From: a virus | Length of the DNA stretch: 64,000 bases | Virus record (IMG/VR): IMGVR_UViG_3300046616_000603 | Location: 1-64,000 of that record | Strand: one strand, 5' to 3' | The notes under the pieces: generated by a model | The model's database searches: none | What the model was told of the DNA's origin: nothing | Seen by the model: the letters and a program-made list of their open reading frames with translations, nothing else | Shown: one piece after another, positions 7,033-15,664 of the stretch | How the letters are laid out: every line of letters starts with the position of its first letter | Numbering within the stretch: position 1 is the stretch's first letter | Translations under genes and position numbers: made by a program

Positions 7033-8502
7033 TTACCTCAGCACCTCGCGATATCCGTTCGACTGCATCGGTCCGACCGCTGAGCCCTCCATCGCCTCCA
7101 GCAGACGCGCCGCGCGGTTGTAGCCGATCTTCAGGTGGCGCTGTACCAGCGAGATCGACGCGCGCTGGTTGGAGCGCACCACTGCGACGGCCGTCTCATA
7201 TAGCGGGTCGGTGGCGCTGCCGTCGCCGGCTGGGACCGCCACATGGCCGACTCCGTCTACGCACGTCGAACTGCGCTGCTCGCGCACTGGCTCGTCGCCC
7301 TTGGCTGGCGGCAGGCTCGGCTCGATAATTTCGATGGCCGCTACAAGTAGCAGTTGCTGGGACTGCGAGCCGGACGGCAGGGCCTTGGCCAAGGCCAGCG
7401 CTGCCTCAACGGCCCCTACACTGTTGGCAACCATGTGTTCGCGCACTCGCCCGATCACCGGCTGAATGGTTTGGTCATACAGTTCGTTCAGCACGGCGCG
7501 GTGCATGTCGCGCGTCTTGTACATTTCGGCCGTCAAGCGGATGGCGCGCTCGACCTTCTGCTGGCCGGCGGCGCTGTGCTCGACGGCCGCACGTTGCACT
7601 TCAATGCCATCTGCTTCACCGCCCAGCGCTTCCACCAGGTCGGCCAGCAGATTGCCCAGTTCTCCGGCCATCAGCGCGAAGTCGCCATCGAAGCGCTCTT
7701 CGTCGTTGCGGCTGGTGATCTCGCGCTCGGTCAGCACGTCCAGCGGCTTGATCGATTTCACGGCCAGGCTCTCGTCCAGCACGAAGCTGATCTTGCTGTC
7801 CCACGTCATGGCCAAGCGCGTGCACTGCTTGCCGGCCTTGATGTGGCGGCGCACGTCGTCAGGATCTAGCGTGTGCTTTCTGTAGGCTACCTGCGCCTTG
7901 CTTTCGCCGGTGGCGCGCAGCGTGGCGTCCTGGTCGACCGTGAAGCCGGCCGGCGCTTCGTCGGTGGCCAGCCATTCGGTCATCACGCCCACAGGCGAGC
8001 GCTGCACGCGCAGGCTTTCCAGCGGCATGCGGTCGACCGCCTTCAGCAGCAGTTTGATCGCCTCGTCGGCCTTGGCCGGGCTGGCCGCGTCGACCACCAG
8101 CCAACCGTTGACCGGGTCGATCCACACCGGCGTGGTGGACTGGATACTGAACGCGCGCGGCAGCAGCTCGTCGGCCACGCGCTCTTTCAGTTCCTTCATG
8201 GCCTTCTTGCCGGGCGCGAAGCCCTGGGCTTCCTCCATCTCGGCCGCGCGGGCCTTCGCCACCTGGTTGATGACGGTATTTGGGAGCAGCTTCTTTTCCG
8301 TGCGCAGGAACAGCAGCATCTGCTTGTTGACGGCGTGCACAAGGCCACCGGCCGGGCGCGGCGCGTCCCAGCCTTGACGCAGCAGTTCGTTGCTGCTCGG
8401 TGGCGTGAAGGCCTGTGGCGCAAGCATGCTGGCCAGCGCATCGGCGGTCATCGCCCAGTTTTGCGGCAGGCGGTACACCTGCAAATTCTTGAAAAACATC
8501 AT
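7033..8502 (-). CDS. rdgC: RdgC fused to an FtsK gamma DNA-binding domain
   Basis: 489-aa protein. Residues 1 to about 310 match RdgC, a ring-shaped nonspecific DNA-binding protein that limits RecA: '[10 protein letters not shown]', '[15 protein letters not shown]', 'LLPRAF', '[15 protein letters not shown]', '[27 protein letters not shown]'-type ending. A linker rich in Ala, Gln and Pro follows. The last 60 residues are a complete FtsK gamma winged helix ('[11 protein letters not shown]', '[20 protein letters not shown]', 'GYREVL'), which in FtsK reads KOPS sites. E. coli RdgC lacks this tail. The true ATG may be the second one (8499), given AAGGAGG upstream. It is grouped with ninB, recT and the exonuclease. 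Confidence 0.9.
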   Translation of the reverse strand: MMFFKNLQVYRLPQNWAMTADALASMLAPQAFTPPSSNELLRQGWDAPRPAGGLVHAVNKQMLLFLRTEKKLLPNTVINQVAKARAAEMEEAQGFAPGKKAMKELKERVADELLPRAFSIQSTTPVWIDPVNGWLVVDAASPAKADEAIKLLLKAVDRMPLESLRVQRSPVGVMTEWLATDEAPAGFTVDQDATLRATGESKAQVAYRKHTLDPDDVRRHIKAGKQCTRLAMTWDSKISFVLDESLAVKSIKPLDVLTEREITSRNDEERFDGDFALMAGELGNLLADLVEALGGEADGIEVQRAAVEHSAAGQQKVERAIRLTAEMYKTRDMHRAVLNELYDQTIQPVIGRVREHMVANSVGAVEAALALAKALPSGSQSQQLLLVAAIEIIEPSLPPAKGDEPVREQRSSTCVDGVGHVAVPAGDGSATDPLYETAVAVVRSNQRASISLVQRHLKIGYNRAARLLEAMEGSAVGPMQSNGYREVLR

Positions 8503-8509
8503 TCCTCCT

Positions 8510-8971
8510 TCAGCCTCGCGCTGGCGGTTCGTGAAACTCGACGCCCATCTGGCCGCCGAATGCGTGTATCTGTTCCATGTACTGGGCGAAGCCCTTGACC
8601 GTCAGGTCTGTGGTGCTCCCTACCAGAACGGGGTGGCCGCCCGGGTCGTAGTCCCATTTCCGGTATTGCTCGTCCCGGCACAGCTCGGGGTCGTAGGCAT
8701 CCGGCAAAAACTGCTGCTTGAAGTACTCGTGCCAGATTTCGGCGGTGTACTGCCGCTGATCGGCCCACACCTGTTCGGCAATATCCTTTAGTGGTCCGGC
8801 CCACATGCGGGCGTTCTGGTCGAGCTTCCGTCCTTTCACTTCCTCGCGCACCAACACTTCCAGCGGGCGCTCTGCATCGAGCGGCACGTTGCGGAGAAGG
8901 GCGATGGCGCGGTCGACCTGCTCTTGGCCGCGCAGCAGCAACTTGCGTTGTTCGAACTTCGGGCGGGTCAA
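8510..8971 (-). CDS. ninB: NinB/Orf-family recombination mediator
   Basis: 153-aa homologue of lambda Orf (NinB), a recombination mediator that loads annealing proteins on SSB-coated DNA. Diagnostic segments are '[20 protein letters not shown]', '[20 protein letters not shown]' and '[11 protein letters not shown]'. No ATG fits; a TTG at 8971 overlaps the previous stop as TTGA and has GGAGA upstream. Longer upstream frames are shadows of the preceding gene. With RecT, the YqaJ-type exonuclease and RdgC it forms a phage homologous-recombination set. Confidence 0.85.
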   Translation of the reverse strand: MTRPKFEQRKLLLRGQEQVDRAIALLRNVPLDAERPLEVLVREEVKGRKLDQNARMWAGPLKDIAEQVWADQRQYTAEIWHEYFKQQFLPDAYDPELCRDEQYRKWDYDPGGHPVLVGSTTDLTVKGFAQYMEQIHAFGGQMGVEFHEPPARG

Positions 8972-9153
8972 GGTGGTGTCTCCAGCTTCACCGCTACGGT
9001 CTTGTACAGCTCGGGCGCGACAGCGCGTATCTCCTTGACGGTCAGTCCCTTGATGGTGACGAAGCTGCCGTTGGGCCGATGTAGCACGACGCCGCGTGCG
9101 CCAGTTGCGCCTTCCAGGTCGCCTACCTCGATGATCTCGCCGGTGATGATCAT
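8968..9153 (-). CDS. Hypothetical 61-aa protein
   Basis: Begins MIITGEIIEVGDLEGATGAR and looks like a small beta-rich domain. The start at 9153 is favoured by TGGAG 6 nt upstream and the ATGA overlap with the previous stop; a start at 9165 (MEKIM) is also possible. The TGA at its end overlaps the TTG of ninB. Function unknown. Confidence 0.65.
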   Translation of the reverse strand: MIITGEIIEVGDLEGATGARGVVLHRPNGSFVTIKGLTVKEIRAVAPELYKTVAVKLETPP

Positions 9154-9518
9154 GATTTTCTCCATTCGCCATTGACGAGGCGGAACGAGGTGATGTCGCG
9201 GTCTGCCGATGCGGCGTGATGGCCCCAAGAGTAATGACCCGCCACCACGTTGGTTTCGATGATTCCGCAAGCCCGCGAGATATCAACTATGGCGTCTGGC
9301 TCGACCGGCGATGGGCCGCCATTCCAAACGATCCAGCCACCCTCACCAGGCTCCAGTTCGACGCGACGGATTGCCTCGCGCAGATCGTCCATGACCTGTT
9401 CTGACTGCTCGTAATGACTGTAGTTGTGGTGGTCGTGCAATGCAGCCTTGGCAGCGCGCAGCAGGTTGTCACGTGGGGATAGCGACGTGACGTCGATAAC
9501 TGAGAATTTTTCGTTCAT
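9150..9518 (-). CDS. Hypothetical phage protein (122 aa)
   Basis: Starts MNEKFSVIDVTSLSPRDNLL. Middle motifs 'LHDHHNYSHYEQSEQVMDDL' and 'EGGWIVWNGGPSPVEPDAIV' suggest a DUF-type phage protein with a C-terminal region like those that take user-set parameters in DUF551/HNH-flanking genes, but I cannot name the family. Start and stop both form ATGA overlaps with neighbours. Confidence 0.7.
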   Translation of the reverse strand: MNEKFSVIDVTSLSPRDNLLRAAKAALHDHHNYSHYEQSEQVMDDLREAIRRVELEPGEGGWIVWNGGPSPVEPDAIVDISRACGIIETNVVAGHYSWGHHAASADRDITSFRLVNGEWRKS

Positions 9519-9766
9519 GCTGGAACCGCCTTCGCTGGCGTCACTCGCTCCAGCAGATAGCAGCCGCTGATACCCTTGAGCCAGATTACCGCGCTGTGGC
9601 CGCTCAGCACCTGAGCTTCGCTCGTGGTGATGGTCTCGCGAACTTCGCCGCCGTCCAACTGCATGCTGACGGCCGTGCCGACAGGGTTGGCCGCATTGAA
9701 CTTGTCGCACGCGGCTTGCAGCTGCGCGCTCGCTTGCGCGAGGCGGCGGGCGACGTAGCTGCTCAT
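9515..9766 (-). CDS. Hypothetical 83-aa protein
   Basis: Small soluble protein: helical N-terminus (SSYVARRLAQASAQLQAACD) followed by a beta-rich part (VSMQLDGGEVRETITTSEAQ). Not recognised. It is coupled at both ends (ATGA at 9763-9766 and 9515-9518), so it is translated with the KTSC-domain gene. Confidence 0.65.
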   Translation of the reverse strand: MSSYVARRLAQASAQLQAACDKFNAANPVGTAVSMQLDGGEVRETITTSEAQVLSGHSAVIWLKGISGCYLLERVTPAKAVPA

Positions 9767-10515
9767 GCTGCACCGCCCAGGTCAGCCACGCTGATCACGA
9801 TGCCACGGCAGTAGGGGCCGCCGACGCCGGTGACGTCGAACGTTGCGTGGGGGATGCTGGTGCGATAGGTCCAGGTGTAGTCGCCTTCCTCGCAAGAGAG
9901 CGCTTCGACCTTGTGGGCCAGCGGCTCACGAGCGAAGAAATCCTTGAGCTCGTCGTCACCCTCTATGTTTTCGCGGTCCGGCAGCAGCCCTTTTGCGTCG
10001 ATCAGCGCGGTGCCGCCGTCGTAGCAGCTGAACTCGTCATTGATGGCGCCGCGCAGCTCCATCAGGTCATCGCTGGCGCCGAAGATCACCACCAGGCCGG
10101 CCGCCTTCGCCTGAGCCTGCTCTTCGTCGGTCAGGTCGAACGGGTATTCGCGGCCGCTGAGCGCCACTGCCAGCAGTTCTTTGGTCAGCGCGGGCGCGGC
10201 GACCGATTCGGCCAGAGACTCCACGACCGGCGCCGGCGCGGTGTGGTTGAACAGCGCCTGGTCGACCTTCGAGTAAGGGAACAGGGCGGGGTCCTTCTTG
10301 ATGCGCTGGATGAAGAACGAGCCCTGCGACTCGGCGCCGAGGAATTCGGCGAACATGTCGGCGCTGACGCCTTCGTAGTGGTAAATGTCGCTCAGGCCGG
10401 TCGACTTCTTCGGGTGGAACTGGATGGCCAGCAGGTTCAGCTCGGGCACGTGGCCGATGGCGGCGAACTGGCTGGACTCGACTTTGTGCATGGTGATGGT
10501 TGGGATGGCGCTCAT
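9763..10515 (-). CDS. KTSC-domain protein
   Basis: 250 aa. Residues about 8-80 are a KTSC domain: 'VESSQFAAIGHVPELNLLAI', 'YHYEGVSADMFAEFL', 'ESQGSFFIQRIK'. This small fold is found in phage and bacterial proteins, often beside RNA- or DNA-related domains, and its role is not established. The C-terminal 120 residues (EYPFDLTDEEQAQAKAAGLV onward) form a second, unrecognised domain. SD GGAGA is 6 nt before the ATG. It lies between the exonuclease and small early genes. Confidence 0.75.
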   Translation of the reverse strand: MSAIPTITMHKVESSQFAAIGHVPELNLLAIQFHPKKSTGLSDIYHYEGVSADMFAEFLGAESQGSFFIQRIKKDPALFPYSKVDQALFNHTAPAPVVESLAESVAAPALTKELLAVALSGREYPFDLTDEEQAQAKAAGLVVIFGASDDLMELRGAINDEFSCYDGGTALIDAKGLLPDRENIEGDDELKDFFAREPLAHKVEALSCEEGDYTWTYRTSIPHATFDVTGVGGPYCRGIVISVADLGGAA

Positions 10516-10539
10516 GGTGTTCTCCGTGGTGGTTGGTGG

Positions 10540-12417
10540 TTATGCTGCGAATTTGGCCTGTGCTGCGCTGACGTGGCGGGCGATGGCTGCGCACATGCGC
10601 GGGAAGTCTGCCTCGTGGTACAGCTTCGATGCGCGGTCGGTGGCGGCTGGCTCGAAGCCGAGCGCACGCAAGCCGTCGACGGTGATGGCCAGCGGTGCAA
10701 TGCGCTCGTTGATCTGCCCCAACTTGAGCGTCGGCAGCGCGTCTGGCGCGGCGGCGGGCCAGCTGAACAGGTCGCCGCCGGGCGCAGGCGCTGCTGCAAC
10801 CTGCGCGTCTGCCAAGTCGCTCAGGCGCGCCTGCTCGGCCAGGGCGTTGGCCTGTGCGATTGCGGCGGCAGCCGTGGTCGGGCGCTCTGCGTGGGCGGCC
10901 TGCTGCGCGCGCTGCTCATCAGCTTTGCGCTGGGCGGCGATCTGTGCGGCCTGCGCTTCCAGTTGACGCTTCGTCTCGGCGGCGACGCGAGCTTGTTCGG
11001 CGGCCTGGCGTTCGGCGTCCGCTTTGCGCTCGGCAGCCAGTTTTTCAGCGGCTGCCGCTTCAGCCTTCGCACGCTCCTGTTCCTCGATCTGCTTGCGCAG
11101 CGCTTCGGCCTTGGCCGCTTCCGCGCGCTTGTGTTCGTCGATGCGGGTGCGCACCACCAGTTGGAAGTCGTCGTAGGCCTTAGCCATGATCTGCTGCAGG
11201 TCGCGGAACAGACCGGCGTGGTCGCCAACGTTTGCGTTGTACCAGACCAGCTTCGCGCGCATGTCGGCTGCCGCCTGATTGGCGGAAACCTTCGCGTTGG
11301 CCAGCGTGGTGTTGACGGCGTTGTGAAGGCTGGCCAGCGTGCGCAGACCCTTCACGGCGCCGGCGAAGTCAGGTTGCTGCAGCTGCAGGCGGATCGGCGC
11401 AATCTCGGCTTCCAGCGCGGCGACGTGGTCGATGTATTCGCGGCGGCCTTCATTCAGGATGGTTTCCTTGATCTGCTCTTTGCGGATTTTGACCAGCCTT
11501 TCCAGTTCCAGGCGCTTGGCACGGAACTGGGCCTTGATGTGGTCGACCGTGCGCAGCACTTCGTCGATGGTCGAGGTCTGGGCCAGCGCGGCGGCCTTGG
11601 CCAGTTCCAGTTTCTGCTCCGCTTCGCCGCAGAACTTGACGTTGTATTCAGCGTCCGCGAAGTCCTGATCATCCTGCAAGTCGGTCTTGATGGTGGCGAG
11701 GAACTTATCGGCCGCCTTTTGGTAGGCCACCAGGTTGCTGCTGACGACCTTTCCCTCGGTCTGCACGACCAGCGCGGGCAGGGCGGCGGCCGGCGCAGCT
11801 TCTGGCTTCACGGCGTGGTCGACCTGCGTGTAGTTCGCCACGTCGGCGTCGAACTGCTCCCAACCGGCGATGATGCGATCAAACCAGGCGGTGTCGGGGT
11901 AGACCCACATCCAGACCATGTTGTCAGGCGTGCCGTCGGAGGTCATAAACATCCACTTCTCGGCACCGGAGATCATCAGCTGTTGCTGAACCTGCGGCGC
12001 GTGTTCATCCGGCAGCACGCCGGCGGCGATGGACGCGGCCAACTCCGCATTCCATTGCTTGTGCTCGAAGCCGATGGTCTCGGCCATATTCAGGCCGTCG
12101 CAGGAGGCGCTGAGACGGCCTAGCGACAACGTGACCGGGTAAAGGTCGTCGCCGATGATGCGTTCGGCGTGCGGGCGCGCCATCGCTTCGACCTCGTGGC
12201 CGTAGTCGAGGATGTTCTCTTGTACCCAGTCGCTGAACTCCTTGGCGAGGCCGGTGGCCTTCATGCGTACCAGTTCGTCGCGTGTTACCTTCTTCGACAG
12301 GCCCAGCGCGGCAGCGGCCTCGCTCGCTCCGTTGTGATTGAAGCGGAAGCCGTGCCAGTCATCACTTCCTTGCAGCAGGTCGTGGATTTCGCGGGCTAGT
12401 ATATTTTCGCGCAGCAT
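10540..12417 (-). CDS. YqaJ-type phage exonuclease with long coiled-coil tail
   Basis: 625-aa protein. The N-terminal 200 residues are a YqaJ/lambda-exo-like PD-(D/E)xK recombinase nuclease: 'SDDWHGFRFNHNGASEAAAALG', 'DYGHEVEAMARPHAE', 'LSASCDGL', then 'GFEHKQWN' for the ExK step and 'HAPQVQQQLMISG'. After a linker come about 330 residues of DUF1351-like helices and an Ala/Glu/Lys-rich coiled coil (KAEAAAAEKLAAERKADAER). The final 90 residues form another small domain. It pairs with RecT just upstream, as exonucleases do with annealing proteins. SD AAGGAA. Confidence 0.85.
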   Translation of the reverse strand: MLRENILAREIHDLLQGSDDWHGFRFNHNGASEAAAALGLSKKVTRDELVRMKATGLAKEFSDWVQENILDYGHEVEAMARPHAERIIGDDLYPVTLSLGRLSASCDGLNMAETIGFEHKQWNAELAASIAAGVLPDEHAPQVQQQLMISGAEKWMFMTSDGTPDNMVWMWVYPDTAWFDRIIAGWEQFDADVANYTQVDHAVKPEAAPAAALPALVVQTEGKVVSSNLVAYQKAADKFLATIKTDLQDDQDFADAEYNVKFCGEAEQKLELAKAAALAQTSTIDEVLRTVDHIKAQFRAKRLELERLVKIRKEQIKETILNEGRREYIDHVAALEAEIAPIRLQLQQPDFAGAVKGLRTLASLHNAVNTTLANAKVSANQAAADMRAKLVWYNANVGDHAGLFRDLQQIMAKAYDDFQLVVRTRIDEHKRAEAAKAEALRKQIEEQERAKAEAAAAEKLAAERKADAERQAAEQARVAAETKRQLEAQAAQIAAQRKADEQRAQQAAHAERPTTAAAAIAQANALAEQARLSDLADAQVAAAPAPGGDLFSWPAAAPDALPTLKLGQINERIAPLAITVDGLRALGFEPAATDRASKLYHEADFPRMCAAIARHVSAAQAKFAA

Positions 12418-12447
12418 GATCGTTTCCTTGTTCGTGTTGTTGGTGGA

Positions 12448-13338
12448 TTACTCGGTTTCGTGCGCCCAGCTGTCGATGGTCAGCTTTTGCGTTTCGGTGA
12501 AGGTGGCGCGGGTGCTCAAGAACGCGATCAGCTGCGCTGGCGTCTTCTTCTTACTGAGGATGATCTGGCGCCACTCGGGGGACTTTTCCTTGAACAGCTC
12601 GTCGGTGCATTCAGGGAGCAGTCCGTCGCCTTGTGGCGTCGCGTCGCCAGCCGCCTGCGGAGTGATGTCGACCGGCTCGCGGTAGTCTTGTTCCAGTTCG
12701 TCCGGTGTGTAGACGCCGAGGATGATGCCCGGGGCGTACTGGCGCGCCCATTTCTTCACGGCGAGGTAGCCCAGCTGCTGCTTCGGATCGTCCGCCCACA
12801 GGGTCGAATTGCGGGTGCGCGCTTGGGCCAGCAGGAGGTCTAGTACTTTGACCTTGCCTGTGGCGCGGATGGTCGCGGTCACGCGCACGCCGCAGCCGAT
12901 TTCGTCCGACAGGTGCCAGCCTGGCACGCGGTATTCGCCCTTCTCGCCTTTTTTGATATCGAACTTGCCGATCACGTTTTCCCACGGACCGTAGTATTCG
13001 TAGTCGAAGTCGTCGCGGGTGAGGATGCCGGAATTGGTGATCGCCGCGTGAACCAGTTGGCTCTCATAGCCGATGTTGCCGTTGATGAAGTGGGTCTTCT
13101 GCGCCACGGCGAACGGATTCATCTGCCAGGCGATCGACTGCATGACCACGGCGAGGCAGTCGCCCGGGGAGTTGCGGTAGGCCTGGGGTAGCGTCACCTT
13201 GCCGGTAGCCATGATGTCCGCCAGGCGGATCATGCTGTCCATATGCGCGACGTCGAGGATCATCTGGCCGGTGCTCATTGGCGCGGACGAGGGAGCCAGC
13301 TGCATTGCGTTTTGCGATTCGCGGGTTACTGCATTCAT
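12448..13338 (-). CDS. recT: RecT-family single-strand annealing protein
   Basis: 296-aa annealing protein that would pair exonuclease-generated single strands. RecT-core segments are visible: 'MIRLADIMATGKVTLPQAYR', 'GDCLAVVMQSIAWQMNPFAVA', 'INGNIGYESQLVHAAI', 'LAVKKWARQYAPGIILGVYT'. The C-terminal tail is acidic and variable, as in the family. SD CGGAG, and the ATG overlaps the stop of a 43-aa gene. Adjacent to the YqaJ exonuclease, so the two form a Red/RecET-like pair. Confidence 0.9.
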   Translation of the reverse strand: MNAVTRESQNAMQLAPSSAPMSTGQMILDVAHMDSMIRLADIMATGKVTLPQAYRNSPGDCLAVVMQSIAWQMNPFAVAQKTHFINGNIGYESQLVHAAITNSGILTRDDFDYEYYGPWENVIGKFDIKKGEKGEYRVPGWHLSDEIGCGVRVTATIRATGKVKVLDLLLAQARTRNSTLWADDPKQQLGYLAVKKWARQYAPGIILGVYTPDELEQDYREPVDITPQAAGDATPQGDGLLPECTDELFKEKSPEWRQIILSKKKTPAQLIAFLSTRATFTETQKLTIDSWAHETE

Positions 13339-13466
13339 CGTATTCTCCGGTTCAAGTTGTTGACTTCGCTATTCAGCAGCGCCAGACGCAGCGCATGTGC
13401 AGGGCGGTGGCCGGCGCGCAGGTTGCGCAAGGTAGCGCTGGCCAGCGTGGCGAGTGCAGATCTCAT
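13335..13466 (-). CDS. Small basic protein (43 aa)
   Basis: Reads MRSALATLASATLRNLRAGH and ends NNLNRRIR. Amphipathic, Arg-rich, not recognised. Supported by ATGA overlaps with recT (13335-13338) and with the 44-aa gene (13463-13466). Confidence 0.6.
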   Translation of the reverse strand: MRSALATLASATLRNLRAGHRPAHALRLALLNSEVNNLNRRIR

Positions 13467-13597
13467 CGATCCACCCTTGCCGTCGAAATCGCGCGCTCGC
13501 GCTCCGCCGCTTCCTCATCGGCCTGTTGCAGGTAGGCGTAGGCGAAACCGATCACCATGCAAAGCACGGCGATGGTCAGGATTTCACGCAGTTTCAT
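13463..13597 (-). CDS. Small membrane protein (44 aa)
   Basis: One hydrophobic span near the N-terminus (EILTIAVLCMVIGFAYAYL) followed by a charged tail (QQADEEAAERERAI). A single-pass microprotein or a signal-anchored peptide is likely. The gene is coupled by ATGA to the 43-aa gene and overlaps the 88-aa gene upstream by 14 bp. Function unknown. Confidence 0.6.
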   Translation of the reverse strand: MKLREILTIAVLCMVIGFAYAYLQQADEEAAERERAISTARVDR

Positions 13598-13850
13598 TTG
13601 CATCTCCAGAACGTTCGCGGTGAACCTGCTGGCGATCACGGCGGCGCTGGATCATTGCGCGCACCAGGTGTTCGCGCTCGGCTGGTGCCTTCCCGAGGCC
13701 TTCCAGCGCAAGCTCGTAGAAGCGCAGCTCGCGGTTGGTGATGTTCAGCGCCGCGCCCTCGCTGATCTTGGCGATGCGGCGCAGTGCTTTCTCCATCTGC
13801 GTCAGCTCGGCGGCCAGCATGCCCATCAGCGGGCGGTCTGGGGCGCTCAA
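13584..13850 (-). CDS. Hypothetical helical protein (88 aa)
   Basis: Contains MGMLAAELTQMEKALRRIAK and 'ITNRELRFYELALEGLGK', a charged helical protein. The TTG at 13850 overlaps the previous stop as TTGA and gives 88 aa; an ATG at 13826 would give 80 aa. Codon use is like its neighbours. Not recognised. Confidence 0.6.
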   Translation of the reverse strand: MSAPDRPLMGMLAAELTQMEKALRRIAKISEGAALNITNRELRFYELALEGLGKAPAEREHLVRAMIQRRRDRQQVHRERSGDANETA

Positions 13851-14200
13851 GGCCGCACCACGATCGTTACACCCATCGCTCCGGCGTCGTACGCGGCATC
13901 CTGCAGCTTGGCGGCGTCGCCGATGGCGGTGTAGCTGCGTGCGCCGGCAGCGGTGCGCTCGGTGACGGTGTAGGTCATGCCGAACTCGCGGGCCGCCAGC
14001 TGCGGCGCGACGCTGTTGCGGCCACGGCCGGAGATTTCGTAGCGGCTCACGTGGCTGCCGGCTGGCGCAGCGTCCGGCGCGTCCAGGTTGCCGGTCATCA
14101 GCGATTCGGTGAGGCCCGAGTCCTGGTAGGAGAAGGCGAGAGCGGCAAACACGGCGAGGCGCGAGCCACGGCCAGCGGTGATGTGAGCGACGTTGTTCAT
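13847..14200 (-). CDS. Hypothetical phage protein (117 aa)
   Basis: Begins MNNVAHITAGRGSRLAVFAA. The second half (YTVTERTAAGARSYTAIGDA, then AMGVTIVVRP) looks beta-rich. No family recognised. Start and stop both overlap neighbours (ATGA at 14197-14200, TTGA at 13850-13847). Confidence 0.65.
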   Translation of the reverse strand: MNNVAHITAGRGSRLAVFAALAFSYQDSGLTESLMTGNLDAPDAAPAGSHVSRYEISGRGRNSVAPQLAAREFGMTYTVTERTAAGARSYTAIGDAAKLQDAAYDAGAMGVTIVVRP

Positions 14201-14490
14201 GCGGCACCTGCTGATTTGAGAGCGGCGAGCCGCTCGTGGTAACGGGTCATGCCGTCGGGCGAGACACCCTCGGCTTCCAACTGCTTTGCGCACGCCACTT
14301 TCTGGTCGATCGTCATGGCGCCCAGCATCACGCCGATGATGCGATGTGCGTAGAGCAGTTCCTTCGCGGTGGCGTCGCGCGGCACCGGCCGGGCGCCGGC
14401 GAGGTGCGCGGCAGCGCTTGCGGCCGGCACGCCTGCATTCGCAGCAGCGCGAGCGATCTGTGCCTTGGACATGGTGCTGAGGCGCTTCAT
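14197..14490 (-). CDS. Hypothetical helical protein (97 aa)
   Basis: MKRLSTMSKAQIARAAANAG followed by 'AKELLYAHRIIGVMLGAMTI' and 'KQLEAEGVSPDGMTRYHERL'. Possible small DNA-binding or regulatory helical protein, but no motif is decisive. ATGA overlap with the cupin-like gene upstream (14487-14490). Confidence 0.65.
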   Translation of the reverse strand: MKRLSTMSKAQIARAAANAGVPAASAAAHLAGARPVPRDATAKELLYAHRIIGVMLGAMTIDQKVACAKQLEAEGVSPDGMTRYHERLAALKSAGAA

Positions 14491-15041
14491 GCCACCACTC
14501 CCGGCGCGGCGCGCTTAAATGCCCACGGCTCGACCTTGAAGGTAGGGATGGTTTCACCATCAACGACCGGCTCAAGGATGATGCTGGTGTCCGAGACATT
14601 GGGGCCCTCGAAGAAAAGCACGCTGGTGTCGCGCCCAAAGAAAATCGAATGAACTTCGTCGGCCGTCATGGAGTACTCGTCGCCCTCGATATGGGTATCG
14701 GTACGGAATCCATAGCGCGCCATCCCGCCCTGCTGCACGCAGTACTTGCCAATGTCGCCGCCGTACTTCAATTCTGAAATGCGGAAAAGGTCGCCGCTCG
14801 CCTCATTCCCTGCCGGCAGCCAGATCCGATTGCGCACAGTGCCGGCCAAGACGATGCAGTGAAAATCGAAGCGGTGCGAATGCGGGATGATCGGCTCCTG
14901 GTGTTCACGCGTCGATTCCATGAGGCGCACTAGACCGTGTTCGCCGGGCGTGCCGATCAACCAGCTGGTCAATCCCGGGATGCCGCCGTAGTTTTTTACC
15001 GGCGAGTGCTTCATGGCCGGCAGGAATTTCAAGAGTTCCAT
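14487..15041 (-). CDS. Cupin-like conserved phage protein
   Basis: 184 aa with a cupin-type metal-binding pattern: 'IIPHSHRFDFHCIVLAGTV' (His-x-His...His) and later 'DEVHSIFFGRDTSVLFFEGP'. Such beta-barrels bind metals or small molecules; the substrate is unknown. The start at 15041 has an excellent SD (CAGGGAGAAGTG then ATG); the longer frame to 15104 lacks one. Likely an auxiliary early protein. Confidence 0.7.
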   Translation of the reverse strand: MELLKFLPAMKHSPVKNYGGIPGLTSWLIGTPGEHGLVRLMESTREHQEPIIPHSHRFDFHCIVLAGTVRNRIWLPAGNEASGDLFRISELKYGGDIGKYCVQQGGMARYGFRTDTHIEGDEYSMTADEVHSIFFGRDTSVLFFEGPNVSDTSIILEPVVDGETIPTFKVEPWAFKRAAPGVVA

Positions 15042-15184
15042 CACTTCTCCCTGTTGACTTCGTTGTTTGGGGAGCGCGTACGCCGCTCGCTGCGTGTGGT
15101 GCAATGCATCGGTTCCGACGGCTTCCCACGTTTTCGCGGCCGCGTACTAGCTGATCTGCGCGCCGGATTACGGTTGCGCCACAT
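15041..15184 (-). CDS. Possible small Arg-rich protein (47 aa)
   Basis: MWRNRNPARRSASTRPRKRG, very basic, ending in a TGA that overlaps the cupin-like ATG (TGATG). No Shine-Dalgarno is seen before its ATG, and the composition could be chance in GC-rich DNA. The stop/start overlap is the only support. The rest of 15185-15329 shows no convincing gene. Confidence 0.3.
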   Translation of the reverse strand: MWRNRNPARRSASTRPRKRGKPSEPMHCTTRSERRTRSPNNEVNREK

Positions 15185-15329
15185 GGCTGCCGGCTGCCCC
15201 ACCAATCCGCCCACCCGCTTGCACCAGCATTACCTGTGTGGTCTAGGTTCCTCGGCAGTCAGCAGCCATGTGGTTCCCGCGCTTGCCCGGCGCGGGACGG
15301 GTACTACTGGCGGCTTGGGCGCCGTTCGA

Positions 15330-15509
15330 TTACGCTGCGGTCACCTGCGATGGACGGAACGACTTGATGCCGCCGTTCGCTTCGCCCAGATCGACGTCGT
15401 AGAAGACGCCTTTGCCTGCCGGGCGTTCCTGCACAAATTTGCCTTCACTGACCTTGCCGGACTTCGCGCTACGAGCTTTCACTGCCGCGCCTTTTTTGAA
15501 TGCAGCCAT
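15330..15509 (-). CDS. Small SH3/KOW-like protein (59 aa)
   Basis: MAAFKKGAAVKARSAKSGKV, then 'GKFVQERPAGKGVFYDVDLG' and 'KSFRPSQVTAA'. The pattern of a basic beta-rich domain opening with 'KKGAxVKA' and ending 'xFRPSQV' resembles small KOW/SH3-like folds, but this is a guess. SD AAAGGAAG lies 7 nt before the ATG. It stands alone with gaps on both sides, within the leftward operon. Confidence 0.65.
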   Translation of the reverse strand: MAAFKKGAAVKARSAKSGKVSEGKFVQERPAGKGVFYDVDLGEANGGIKSFRPSQVTAA

Positions 15510-15664
15510 CTGATACTTCCTTTCGTTGGTTGGTGCCGCGCTGGCCCGGGATGGGTCGACCGCGCGGCTTGGTCGGGGCATTCAGATCCCACTGGGCGCG
15601 GTTCTATCGCCTGGCCACGGCTATCGCTGCGTTGTGCTCCGAGGCAGCGCGCTTCGGGTTCGGA

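Noticed and set aside
9847-12123. 758-codon plus-strand open frame opposite the exonuclease and KTSC genes
   Set aside because: It is antisense to recognised genes, and its composition (Gly/Val/Leu/Arg with long runs) is what GC-rich codon shadows give.
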